Below are positions 1-6,147 of a stretch of DNA of 16,800 nucleotides, one piece after another. The stretch's first letter is position 1, and the number at the start of each line of letters is the position of its first letter. The stretch is from assembly GCA_002746365.1 (NCBI GenBank), contig NVWZ01000004.1:1-16800 (forward strand), written 5' to 3'. The position numbers and the translations under genes were made by a program. Source of the DNA: Thiotrichaceae bacterium (lineage in GTDB: Bacteria > Pseudomonadota > Gammaproteobacteria > SZUA-229). The notes below the pieces were generated by a model. That model did not search any database. It was not told the origin of the DNA and saw nothing but the letters and a program-made list of their open reading frames with translations.

Positions 1-246
1 AAGCACACTGGCGGCTTCCAAAATATCAAAATCATGATCATTGTGCGTCCAGACACCCAAGAGGAACTGCGCGATAATCTTTTCACCGTGTGACATAACA
101 CCCATATTCTCCTTTAACGTTTCATAGTCACACTCACACTTATCCCAGTCCCAGTATGCCGTTAACCTCGGGAAACGCTCAAGCAGAATTTTAAATTTCG
201 CCTGTCCCGGTGATAAATTTGAACTCATGGGCATTATATTTGACAT
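1..246 (-). CDS. Unknown protein, N-terminal 82 residues (runs off the window)
   Basis: An open minus-strand frame starts at ATG 246-244 and stays open to base 1, so only the N-terminus is visible. Two further in-frame ATGs follow (234-232 and 228-226), so the true start is uncertain. The first ATG shares its A with the csrA stop (TGATG), which implies translational coupling to csrA. Visible features are a Trp/Tyr-rich patch (AYWDWDKCECDY, about residues 29-40) and a later GEKIIAQFLLGVW stretch (about residues 54-66). No signal peptide or membrane segment is seen. I do not recognise the family. The coupling suggests a function expressed together with the CsrA paralog. Confidence 0.7.
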   Translation of the reverse strand, partial: MSNIMPMSSNLSPGQAKFKILLERFPRLTAYWDWDKCECDYETLKENMGVMSHGEKIIAQFLLGVWTHNDHDFDILEAASVL

Positions 247-431
247 CATCTATTACCTTTATTCTCGGCTTCGTTCTGTTTTCGCAGATGTATTTCTTCT
301 CGATCGACGGCAACCTCTTTCGGCGCATTGATTCCGATGCGAACCTGATTGCCTTTGACACCTAACACGGTAACCGTAACATCATCATCTATACACAGTG
401 TCTCACCAATCCTTCTCGTCAGTATTAACAT
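246..431 (-). CDS. csrA: CsrA/RsmA-family RNA-binding translational regulator
   Basis: A 61-aa CsrA homolog of normal family length. CsrA dimers bind GGA motifs in mRNA leaders and control translation and mRNA stability. The sequence keeps the family hallmarks: MLILTRR at the N-terminus with Leu4, the GVKG loop (24-27), VRIG (30-33), APKEVAV (36-42) and Arg44, which is key for RNA contact in E. coli CsrA. The tail after residue 50 ([11 protein letters not shown]) differs from chromosomal copies. An AAGGAG ribosome site sits 7-8 bases before ATG; it contains a GGA, so self-regulation is possible. The gene lies 37 bp downstream of a tyrosine recombinase on the same strand and overlaps the next gene by one base. 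This points to an accessory copy carried by a mobile element rather than the housekeeping csrA. That last point is inference from context. Confidence 0.93.
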   Translation of the reverse strand: MLILTRRIGETLCIDDDVTVTVLGVKGNQVRIGINAPKEVAVDREEIHLRKQNEAENKGNR

Positions 432-468
432 AAGAAACTCCTTATTTTAATCAGAACATAACTATTAT

Positions 469-1545
469 TTATGTATCATATTCTATCTTATCTTTATTGG
501 TGTTATTCGCCAGGCGGTCTTTAAACTTTCTTTCAATAATCTTACTTGGCAGTGAAGATTTACCATCTAAATAACGCATTGCCGTCCTGGTATCACTCCA
601 ACCAATCCACTCTTTAAGCTCGGCAACCGACGCACCTGAATCAATAATCCAGTTAGCGATGCCTCGTCGCATGCTGTGTGTACTATATTCGCTCGTATCT
701 ATTCCTGCATCTTGTATTAATCGAATAAACACCTTATAAATAGAGTTCTTATGGATAGACGTCTTAGATATCTTGCCCCAACGTGATACTTTAGAGAACA
801 AAGGCAACTCGCTTTCTCGGTAATTCTTAACCTCAACCCCATTACAACTTATCTCAAGCCAATCCCGTAGTGCATGCATCGGACAAAGGTTTGGTAAGGC
901 TTCAAGTTTCCTTGTTCGACCATGAGCATCTCTATCTGTTTTAGATTTAGAAAGGTACAACTCAAAATAGGGGGTATCTGCGTCCCAATGAAAATTTATA
1001 TCACACACACGTAAATTAATTAACTCATCTGACCGAAGTCCAAACCAAAATGTTGTCAACAACAGCGCCTTATCCCTAACAGACCTTAAGCGATTACTGT
1101 GATTTTCGTCCTCACGATTACTTATTACCTTATCTAAATTAACAATCACTTTTTCAATAATACGCAACGGCGCTGGTTTCGCCTGCTTCGGAGCACGACC
1201 ATATTTACGACGTATTCCGCGCATGATCCGTCTAACTTCTTCTGAATCATTTGGATTATGATCAAAGCCATGTTCACGATGCCATCTTCCAATTAAAACT
1301 CTCCGTTGTTCCAATGTAGACACACTTAATTCACCCGCATACCTAATGAGATACTTTCTCAACACAACATCAGTGCAGGGCAGTGAAGCACCATAGACCT
1401 GTCTAAAGTGTTTTACAGCGTTATCTAAAGCTCTTTTTGTGTTTTCATTTTCTGAGGCTTTGAGAAGCATTTCCTCCTTTGCAATGAGATCAATTTCCGC
1501 GTCTTTACCAACGAGTAAAGGATCAATGTATTTTGATGTCGTCAT
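469..1545 (-). CDS. Tyrosine recombinase / site-specific integrase
   Basis: A 358-aa tyrosine recombinase that would cut and rejoin DNA at specific sites to integrate or excise an element. The N-terminal ~145 residues look like the SAM-like core-binding domain. The C-terminal catalytic domain carries the full set: Arg171 in FGLRSDEL, a beta-hairpin Lys at 200 or 202 (SKSKTD), His290-x-x-Arg293 in STHSMRRG, Trp316 in IGWSD (the His/Trp position), and nucleophile Tyr325 in MRYLDG. It is therefore likely active. It lacks an obvious extra segment like that of integron integrases and reads as a phage/ICE-like enzyme. The start at 1545 has only a weak Shine-Dalgarno (GAG), consistent with translation following on from the gene 8 bp upstream. 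No attachment site could be assigned. Confidence 0.92.
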   Translation of the reverse strand: MTTSKYIDPLLVGKDAEIDLIAKEEMLLKASENENTKRALDNAVKHFRQVYGASLPCTDVVLRKYLIRYAGELSVSTLEQRRVLIGRWHREHGFDHNPNDSEEVRRIMRGIRRKYGRAPKQAKPAPLRIIEKVIVNLDKVISNREDENHSNRLRSVRDKALLLTTFWFGLRSDELINLRVCDINFHWDADTPYFELYLSKSKTDRDAHGRTRKLEALPNLCPMHALRDWLEISCNGVEVKNYRESELPLFSKVSRWGKISKTSIHKNSIYKVFIRLIQDAGIDTSEYSTHSMRRGIANWIIDSGASVAELKEWIGWSDTRTAMRYLDGKSSLPSKIIERKFKDRLANNTNKDKIEYDT

Positions 1546-1553
1546 AACGTCAA

Positions 1554-2078
1554 TTACTCACTATCTTTATAATTGTCGATAATGGACTGAATACTTGCCG
1601 TGTTCATCAACAGAGATTCAGATCGTGCCAGGATAATATCCAGGGGAGATTCCATATTGTCCCGATCAATGATGATTAATATATGCGCTCTATGCTTGTC
1701 TCCCTCAGACAGTACTTTCTTTAACACTGGTGGCCATAATGCAATGGTTGGTAGCGCCCTTAAAGAAAACTTTATCGTGATATCTTTATGTTTCTCATCA
1801 TAAGGCATATCTGGGTCGGCAATAACGTCCCAAGCTGACAAGAAATGGCCCCAGTGAATAGCATCATCTACTTCAGGCTCAATTAGGTCGAGCTTCTTAC
1901 AACCAAATAAAACGATAGTGCTTTCTGTACTATCTATCAAATAAACACATACTTCTAATCCATCAATAACATCACCATTAATCTCCCAGCCTGATGCAGA
2001 AACGATTTCTTTCAATCGTTCTTTTTTTAGCTTTATCTGAAGACGTTTCGTGAAATCAGCTACATTATTACCGGGCAT
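1554..2078 (-). CDS. Hypothetical protein (174 aa)
   Basis: I do not recognise this protein. It is 174 aa and looks cytosolic, with no signal peptide or membrane helix. The N-terminus is Lys-rich (RLQIKLKKERLKEI, about residues 12-25). The centre is acidic (around DLIEPEVDD), and a hydrophobic strand near residues 131-138 is followed by DRD (HILIIIDRD). The start overlaps the preceding stop by one base (TAATG), and the stop lies 8 bp before the integrase start, so it is embedded in a tightly coupled cluster. It may be an accessory protein for the recombinase, but that rests on position alone. The short plus-strand frame at 1600-1803 is treated as its shadow. Confidence 0.75.
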   Translation of the reverse strand: MPGNNVADFTKRLQIKLKKERLKEIVSASGWEINGDVIDGLEVCVYLIDSTESTIVLFGCKKLDLIEPEVDDAIHWGHFLSAWDVIADPDMPYDEKHKDITIKFSLRALPTIALWPPVLKKVLSEGDKHRAHILIIIDRDNMESPLDIILARSESLLMNTASIQSIIDNYKDSE

Positions 2079-2470
2079 TAACTATCACTCATATTCGTTT
2101 TTAATGTTATTTTAAAAACAGAGAAGGTCCAGTCATCATAATACGTTCGTGCTGCATAAAATAAGGCCTTCTTTTCTCTTTCAGGTAATGCTGTGAGCGA
2201 TGGTGCTGGGTCAAATACGTTTTTAACAACAGTATTTAGATCTTGTTCGCCATACGCTTGTGCTGCAGCGATATAAATAATCTTAAACATTTCATCAGCG
2301 ACTATTTTTCGCTGTCCATAAATCACCAACTCTGGTGCGCCAATATTGCGCATACCAACGGTGTAACTGTAGCCATCTTCATGTTTAACGTATAACGAAT
2401 CGTTGTTGATGACTTGCCTGATGACGTCATTATGCATGGCAATGCCATTGTAAAATTGACTCAGCTCCAT
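2078..2470 (-). CDS. DUF4262-like protein
   Basis: A 130-aa protein that fits my memory of the DUF4262 pattern: an early charged segment, then a YTVGM motif (about residues 37-41), then PELVIYG (about 46-52), then a helix with conserved small residues. The family's function is unknown. The gene has a strong GGAGGT ribosome site about 5 bases before ATG. This is the best initiation signal between csrA and parD, and it suggests the protein is made independently at a good level. Its TAA overlaps the ATG of the next gene. DUF4262-like genes are common in accessory DNA. The family assignment is from memory and should be checked with a profile search. Confidence 0.72.
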   Translation of the reverse strand: MELSQFYNGIAMHNDVIRQVINNDSLYVKHEDGYSYTVGMRNIGAPELVIYGQRKIVADEMFKIIYIAAAQAYGEQDLNTVVKNVFDPAPSLTALPEREKKALFYAARTYYDDWTFSVFKITLKTNMSDS

Positions 2471-2522
2471 TGTAACCTCCAGGTATTAAAGCGTTACTTT
2501 CAACTTACAATGCCTTTTATAA

Positions 2523-2843
2523 CTAGCAACCTTTTGTGTTTGTTTGATTGCAGTGATTTTCTTCACAATGCACGATACGCTTATTGAATTCGCTGGCAGG
2601 TATCAACTTTGGTTCTTGGTACGATGGCCATGCTTGCATTGTGATGTGTCCACAATCCGGGGCTGTCTCATTTTCAGGTGCACCAATTATCCAAACCTCA
2701 CAAGTTTCACTTACGTAGTCGTGTCTTATTTTCTCGGAGAAGTCTTGTAGTTCAACGGCCGTTTCTGCTTGAGGTGCAAATATTAAACGAATGCTATTTT
2801 CTCCACATTTTTCGCATTGAAAGTATTTTGATTCAACAAACAT
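2523..2843 (-). CDS. Hypothetical small Cys-rich protein (possible zinc ribbon)
   Basis: An unrecognised 106-aa protein. It has a CxxC pair near the N-terminus (CEKCG, residues 9-13), single cysteines in ETCEVW and PDCGH, and three more close to the C-terminus (CEENHCNQTNTKGC). The first pair sits in a context like small zinc ribbons that precede other domains (YFQCEKCGENS). Metal binding is plausible but not shown. A GAGAAG sequence before ATG is a moderate ribosome site. The gene starts 24 bp after parE and ends 52 bp before the DUF4262-like gene on the same strand. It could be a small cargo gene co-transcribed from the parD promoter. Confidence 0.65.
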   Translation of the reverse strand: MFVESKYFQCEKCGENSIRLIFAPQAETAVELQDFSEKIRHDYVSETCEVWIIGAPENETAPDCGHITMQAWPSYQEPKLIPASEFNKRIVHCEENHCNQTNTKGC

Positions 2844-2867
2844 GTTTATCTTCTCAATATTGATAAG

Positions 2868-3164
2868 CTATTTAATAATGTGTTTTGATGGCTCCATTGA
2901 CTGATGCAACACATCAATAATCTCTATATGGGTAGGCCGGACGCGGTAGTAAATGGTATGGGAACCGACAAAATCACTATGGTATCCCACTTTCAGGTCT
3001 TCTCGTATTCTTCCACGAGATGGGCTTTCTGCTAACGCCTGCATCCGATTGCGAATATCCTGAAGGTAGGTTTTTGTTCTCTGAGGACCGAATTTTTTAT
3101 TCGAGTAGGCTTTTATGTTACTCAAACTCTTTTGCGCTGCAGGCGAAAGAAGGTATTTTGTCAT
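2868..3164 (-). CDS. parE: ParE/RelE-superfamily toxin
   Basis: A 98-aa ParE-family toxin of normal length. The visible pattern is the ParE fold: an N-terminal strand (YLLSPAAQ), a long helix pair (residues ~10-48), the SPSRGRIREDL turn, then SDFVGSHTIYYRVRP and IEIIDVLHQSMEPSKH. The SHTIYYRV strand and the final IIDVLHQSMEP are typical of ParE. ParE toxins of this type usually inhibit DNA gyrase. Its ATG overlaps the parD stop by one base (TAATG), the usual antitoxin-first coupling that keeps toxin below antitoxin. Its likely role is stabilising the carrying element by post-segregational killing. Function is inferred from the family; whether this copy targets gyrase is not shown. Confidence 0.92.
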   Translation of the reverse strand: MTKYLLSPAAQKSLSNIKAYSNKKFGPQRTKTYLQDIRNRMQALAESPSRGRIREDLKVGYHSDFVGSHTIYYRVRPTHIEIIDVLHQSMEPSKHIIK

Positions 3165-3403
3165 TATTTGATCAAATCTTGCATAAATGCATCGCCATCG
3201 ACGCCTTTGCCTTGATCGAGTTGCGCTTCACCAACAGACAGTGTCTTTCGTAGTAGATCTAATTTGGCTTCATGCTCTTCAAGAAGACGCAGACCCGCTC
3301 TTACCGCTTCACTCGTTGATTCAAATCGCCCTTGTTGAATTTTGTCTTCAACAAATTCGCCAAAATGTTCGCCTAATGTCACGCTCGTATTTCTTTGCAT
3401 CAT
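3164..3403 (-). CDS. parD: ParD-family antitoxin (ribbon-helix-helix)
   Basis: A 79-aa antitoxin. The N-terminal half is a ribbon-helix-helix DNA-binding domain: RNTSVTLGEHFGEFVEDKI, then GRFESTSEAVRAGLRLLEEHE. The C-terminal half is acidic and Gln/Lys-rich and would wrap the toxin. Dimers neutralise ParE and repress the operon. Two adjacent ATGs (3403-3401 and 3400-3398) follow a GAGG ribosome site; the second has the better spacing, so the product may be one residue shorter. parD is the first gene of the parDE pair. A sigma70-like promoter and operator-like repeats lie directly upstream. Confidence 0.92.
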   Translation of the reverse strand: MMQRNTSVTLGEHFGEFVEDKIQQGRFESTSEAVRAGLRLLEEHEAKLDLLRKTLSVGEAQLDQGKGVDGDAFMQDLIK

Positions 3404-3419
3404 TCACCTCACTTTTATG

Positions 3420-3455
3420 TAATACATACTAATACACGCACTTCTAACGTGTCAA
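3420..3455 (-). promoter_or_regulatory. parDE promoter and candidate ParD operator
   Basis: On the minus strand TTGACA (3455-3450) is a perfect -35, and TAGTAT (3431-3426) an acceptable -10, with 18 bases between. Two copies of TAATAC (plus strand, 3420-3425 and 3430-3435) are spaced 10 bp apart, one helical turn, as expected for ribbon-helix-helix half-sites, and overlap the -10. An inverted repeat ACACG-N9-CGTGT (3434-3452) fills the spacer. ParD/ParDE binding here would block the promoter and autoregulate the pair. Which repeat is the true operator is not known. Confidence 0.6.
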
Positions 3456-3502
3456 TGGATTGAGTGATTACACTGCGTGGCCATCATCGTCGGGTACAAC
3501 AC

Positions 3503-3519
3503 CGTTAAGCGATTTAACG
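3503..3519. repeat. Inverted repeat CGTTAA-N5-TTAACG
   Basis: A perfect 6-bp inverted repeat with a 5-base spacer (GCGAT). It lies between the divergent parD and kfrA-like genes, away from either start codon. It could be a regulator half-site pair or chance in AT-rich DNA. No partner copy was noticed elsewhere. Confidence 0.35.
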
Positions 3520-3601
3520 TTCACATTATTACGCTTACGATTGGCCTGGCACTCTAATTTTCTAAAAAACCCATCACCCTACTACATCCTATTATATCTT
3601 A

Positions 3602-3632
3602 AAGGCGTGATAATGTTCTATTATCACGTCTT
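3602..3632. repeat. Long hairpin / inverted repeat in the kfrA leader
   Basis: CGTGATAAT (3606-3614) and ATTATCACG (3620-3628) form a perfect 9-bp stem around a GTTCT loop. Allowing one G-T pair at 3605/3629, the stem extends to 3602-3632. No convincing U-tract follows on either strand and no gene reads into it, so a terminator is unlikely. In plus-strand RNA the stem would cover an AAGG ribosome site and the ATG of the 48-aa ORF at 3613. As DNA it could be a dyad for a regulator. Confidence 0.6.
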
Positions 3633-3759
3633 ATATATTGCCCTTATTTTCATTGTTTTTACACTATTACATGTTATATTTAGTGTGACATTAAATAAAG
3701 CAGATATAAACCGCTCGCACGACGGCACTACACGCCCCGTGCCAGCCACCACCGCTTGA
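3613..3759 (+). CDS. Possible 48-aa single-span membrane peptide (uncertain)
   Basis: ATG at 3613 follows AAGG with a 7-base gap. The first half is strongly hydrophobic (YYHVLYIALIFIVFTLL, roughly residues 3-19, continuing to about residue 25), so one membrane helix is predicted. A polar tail with RSHDGTTRPVPATT follows. The stop (3757-3759) overlaps the ribosome site of the kfrA-like gene, so translation could be coupled. Against it: no clear promoter upstream of 3600, and AT-rich non-coding DNA often gives such hydrophobic frames. The last ~15 codons also lie in the GC-rich segment, a composition break inside the ORF. The longer frame from TTG at 3460 is not favoured. Confidence 0.25.
   Translation: MFYYHVLYIALIFIVFTLLHVIFSVTLNKADINRSHDGTTRPVPATTA
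3653..3686 (+). promoter_or_regulatory. Candidate kfrA promoter with overlapping dyad operator
   Basis: TTGTTT (3653-3658) and TATATT (3675-3680), 16 bases apart, make a plausible plus-strand sigma70 promoter. An inverted repeat ACACTA-N14-TAGTGT (3661-3666 and 3681-3686) overlaps the spacer, the -10 and the probable start point. KfrA-type proteins are known to repress their own promoters, so this is the best-placed self-repression site. Both hexamers are imperfect. Confidence 0.35.
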
Positions 3760-3770
3760 GGACAGACACC

Positions 3771-4790
3771 ATGGCCAGGCCATCCGTTATTGCCATCCAG
3801 GACATTGAAGACGCGGTCGACACGCTCAACGGCCTCGGCAAACCCATCAACCCTTACCAGGTGCGCACCTTGCTTGGTAAAGGTTCCGAAGCGAAAATCG
3901 CATACTTTTTAAAAGGACTGGACATCGATATCGACTACCAGGACGAAGACCCGGTCACAAAACGTCTGGTCAGCCTGATCCGTCCGGTGGTATTGGAACT
4001 AAACGACCAGTACGATGAATTAGTGGCAAAAGAGAAAAAAGGTCTGGAAGAACGTCTGGAGAAGGCAAAACAACAATCAGAAGCGCTTAAAAATGAAAGT
4101 AATAATGCGCAAAAAAACCATAAACAGGCGGCGCTTCGTATCAAGGAACTTGAAAAATCCCTCCTTGAAACCAATCAGGCCCTGACTGACAAAAGCACTA
4201 AATTATCAAAAACTGAGCAATCCAATGAAAATTTAAAACAAGCTCTGGTCGCCGCAGAGAATGCGTTGATTACGGTCAAACACCACCAGGATCAACTGCA
4301 GGCAGAACATACCACATTAGTGCACACCCTCAAAAATGAGCATGCAGAAACCCTCAAGGGGTATAAAAAAGCGCTTGAACAATCAAACACCAGTATCCAG
4401 CAAACCCGTGATCAATTAACCAATGCTGAGAATAAAAATAAAGCGCTTACTGAGACGAATGACAAACTGAAAGATCAGCTGAATCTAAGCCACCAGGAAA
4501 ATGCTGAGATATTAAACCAACTGACTGAGAGCAATAAACAACACATCGAACAGAAAAAACAAAACAAGCATCAAGCAGAAGAATTAGAGAAGCAGCAGAA
4601 TATCATCGCGGATGTTGAACAGGATCTCACCGCTGCACATCAAACCATTCTCCGCCTGAAAGAACATCAGGAAATAAATTTAAAGCTACAGACGGATCAC
4701 CAAAAACTCAGCACCAAGAATGAAAAACTCCGTACCGAAGTCGATGTTTTAAGGTCTGTTGTTGATAAGATATCCAAAAATAAAAAATGA
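3771..4790 (+). CDS. KfrA-like DNA-binding coiled-coil protein
   Basis: A 339-aa protein with two parts. Residues ~1-100 match the KfrA N-terminal DNA-binding domain: a helix-turn-helix region ending in GKGSEAKIAYFLKGL, which resembles the family's GRGS...hLK motif. From ~residue 90 to the end it is an almost unbroken Lys/Glu/Gln-rich coiled coil. KfrA of IncP plasmids is a self-repressing, alpha-helical plasmid maintenance factor; the family is also found on integrative elements. Start choice: ATG 3771 has GAGGA 8 bases upstream, whereas the longer frame would begin at TTG 3756 inside that ribosome site. It converges on the BREX operon and diverges from parD. Likely roles are element maintenance or regulation. 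The first ~250 bases are much richer in GC than the rest of the gene. Confidence 0.85.
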   Translation: MARPSVIAIQDIEDAVDTLNGLGKPINPYQVRTLLGKGSEAKIAYFLKGLDIDIDYQDEDPVTKRLVSLIRPVVLELNDQYDELVAKEKKGLEERLEKAKQQSEALKNESNNAQKNHKQAALRIKELEKSLLETNQALTDKSTKLSKTEQSNENLKQALVAAENALITVKHHQDQLQAEHTTLVHTLKNEHAETLKGYKKALEQSNTSIQQTRDQLTNAENKNKALTETNDKLKDQLNLSHQENAEILNQLTESNKQHIEQKKQNKHQAEELEKQQNIIADVEQDLTAAHQTILRLKEHQEINLKLQTDHQKLSTKNEKLRTEVDVLRSVVDKISKNKK

Positions 4791-4803
4791 GAAATAATAT
4801 CAA

Positions 4804-4819
4804 TTAGGTACATACCTAA
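4804..4819. repeat. Perfect palindrome in the convergent kfrA/BREX gap
   Basis: TTAGGTA-CA-TACCTAA has 7-bp arms with a 2-base centre, or a 6-bp hairpin with an ACAT loop. It lies 13 bp after the kfrA-like stop. A smaller hairpin follows (GGCA-TTTAC-TGCC, 4824-4836) with a short T-rich stretch. Together they may end transcription from the left, but neither is a classical terminator. The palindrome may instead bind a protein. Confidence 0.45.
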
Positions 4820-4866
4820 GTGTGGCATTTACTGCCCTTTATTGTTGGAGACCCTATACGACATTA

Positions 4867-6132
4867 TCAGATTAATGACGGCTGAACAGCCTTAGCAGCT
4901 TCAAATTCAGTGAATGGCCGAGCCCATGGTTCTAGCGGAAATGCTTCTGCTACAGCTTTTTGAAACTCATCATTCTTAAGCATCTCAAGCGTTACATCTT
5001 TGAATAGACAATTTATCTTAATATCAGAAATTAGTTTATCAATATCAGGTATTGTTTTATCCAGTTCATGTTCAAGATAATGACGAGCTTTATCAACAGT
5101 AATCGGTGTTGATGTCTGTCTAAGAAGGTCTGGGGGAGGATTCTTCTTAACTACTGGAACGAGTGCTTTCACAAGATTCTTTTTAGTTTTTATAACTTCT
5201 TTAGATAGTTGAGTCTTAATATCATTCTTAAACACATCAAGATTACCCATAATTTCATTTAATGCTTCGTCGAAATCTTTTCTGTTTGACCTCAGAATGA
5301 CTTTACCAACTGACCTTAGATTTTGAAGATAGCGTTCTCGCAAATTGTTTATTTCATCAATGAGTTTTTGTGATGCGGCTTGCTTATTACTATCTATTAA
5401 CTGAAATGACGAACGAAGACGTTCTTGAGTATCTTTATCCTTTGTCAAAAGTAATTTAAACTTTTTAGGTATATTAATTGTATGACGACTAACATGTGCA
5501 CCAACAATTTCTAATTCAACAAACTGAAGATAAGATGAATAAACCTTAACTTGCCTAGATAAATTAAATGGTTGCGGTGGATTTTCATCAATTTTATTTT
5601 TAATATCTTTAACACTATCTACACTGACTAGTGTCAACCCTACGTTTACAACAGGTTCTGATTCAGTAGGATTGTCTTCTCTAGGTGCTTCTTCTATTGT
5701 TTTCGGCGCTAAAGTTACATCTCTAGGAATAGAGATTGATTTAAACATCTCATCTACTTGTTGCCTATTCAGCACAAAGCCATTAGCGCTTTGTACTGGG
5801 AGACTTTGATCCTCAACCATCATTGCCGGCAAGCTAAACGCCCATCCCTTATAATCACATAATAAAACGCCTATTCTGCACCCTGCTTGCTGTCTAACAG
5901 ATAAATTCGCATCTTGAAGCATCTTGATTTCATCGATAGCCCCATACCCTAACCGAACAACATTTTCATCAACATCAAGAATTATGGTTACAGAATTCTT
6001 TCCAATCTGATTAGCTATATTTACAAGTGCCGATGCAATACTTGAATCCAGCCCTGGAGCCATAAATAGAACACGTTTCTTTGCCAAAAGGATTTTTTTG
6101 GCAATATCTGAAGGTCTCATTGTATAGAACAT
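4867..6132 (-). CDS. Unknown BREX-associated protein with a PLD-like N-terminus and a helical C-terminus
   Basis: A 421-aa protein, last gene of the BREX operon, 15 bp after brxL, with an AGGA ribosome site. I do not recognise a named family. Residues ~15-105 look like one phospholipase-D-fold repeat: KKRVLFMAPGLDSSIASALVNIA, then VTIILDVDE, then a C-terminal strand RIGVLLCDYKGWAFSLPA. At the place of the catalytic HxK(x)4D motif the residues are Arg86, Gly88 and Asp93, so it would be inactive as a phospholipase or nuclease and may bind a ligand. A proline/acid-rich linker (~143-190) follows, then a second region that is mostly long charged helices (~235-335). No signal peptide or membrane segment. 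A partner role for the unusual BrxL is inferred from position and from the shared PLD-like theme. Confidence 0.75.
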   Translation of the reverse strand: MFYTMRPSDIAKKILLAKKRVLFMAPGLDSSIASALVNIANQIGKNSVTIILDVDENVVRLGYGAIDEIKMLQDANLSVRQQAGCRIGVLLCDYKGWAFSLPAMMVEDQSLPVQSANGFVLNRQQVDEMFKSISIPRDVTLAPKTIEEAPREDNPTESEPVVNVGLTLVSVDSVKDIKNKIDENPPQPFNLSRQVKVYSSYLQFVELEIVGAHVSRHTINIPKKFKLLLTKDKDTQERLRSSFQLIDSNKQAASQKLIDEINNLRERYLQNLRSVGKVILRSNRKDFDEALNEIMGNLDVFKNDIKTQLSKEVIKTKKNLVKALVPVVKKNPPPDLLRQTSTPITVDKARHYLEHELDKTIPDIDKLISDIKINCLFKDVTLEMLKNDEFQKAVAEAFPLEPWARPFTEFEAAKAVQPSLI

Positions 6133-6147
6133 TTAATTGCTTCCTAC

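Larger units (their letters stand above)
3404..3770. other. 367-bp divergent intergenic region between parD and the kfrA-like gene
   Basis: This gap holds the parDE promoter at its left end, several inverted repeats, a possible 48-aa membrane ORF at 3613-3759 and the kfrA-like ribosome site at its right end. Base composition changes sharply near 3711, from AT-rich to about two-thirds GC in the last 60 bases. No tRNA, no strong terminator and no IS end was seen. A divergent control region serving both flanking operons is the simplest reading. Confidence 0.7.

Noticed and set aside
3504..3518. attC-like core sites (GTTAAGC and ATTTAAC) suggesting an integron cassette junction
   Set aside because: The two 7-mers are adjacent and in the wrong arrangement for an attC site, no second site was found around the small genes, and the recombinase is not of the integron type.
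3606..3628. Rho-independent terminator
   Set aside because: The stem is perfect, but no run of T follows on either strand beyond TTT, and no gene on either strand ends just upstream.
3460..3759. A 99-aa plus-strand frame starting at TTG 3460
   Set aside because: No ribosome site at 3460, and the first ~50 codons cross dyads and the region next to the parDE promoter. Only the 48-aa part from ATG 3613 has an initiation signal, and that is kept at low confidence.
3756..3770. Longer N-terminus of the kfrA-like protein from TTG 3756
   Set aside because: The TTG lies inside the GAGGA ribosome site that serves ATG 3771, and the DNA-binding domain begins after the ATG.
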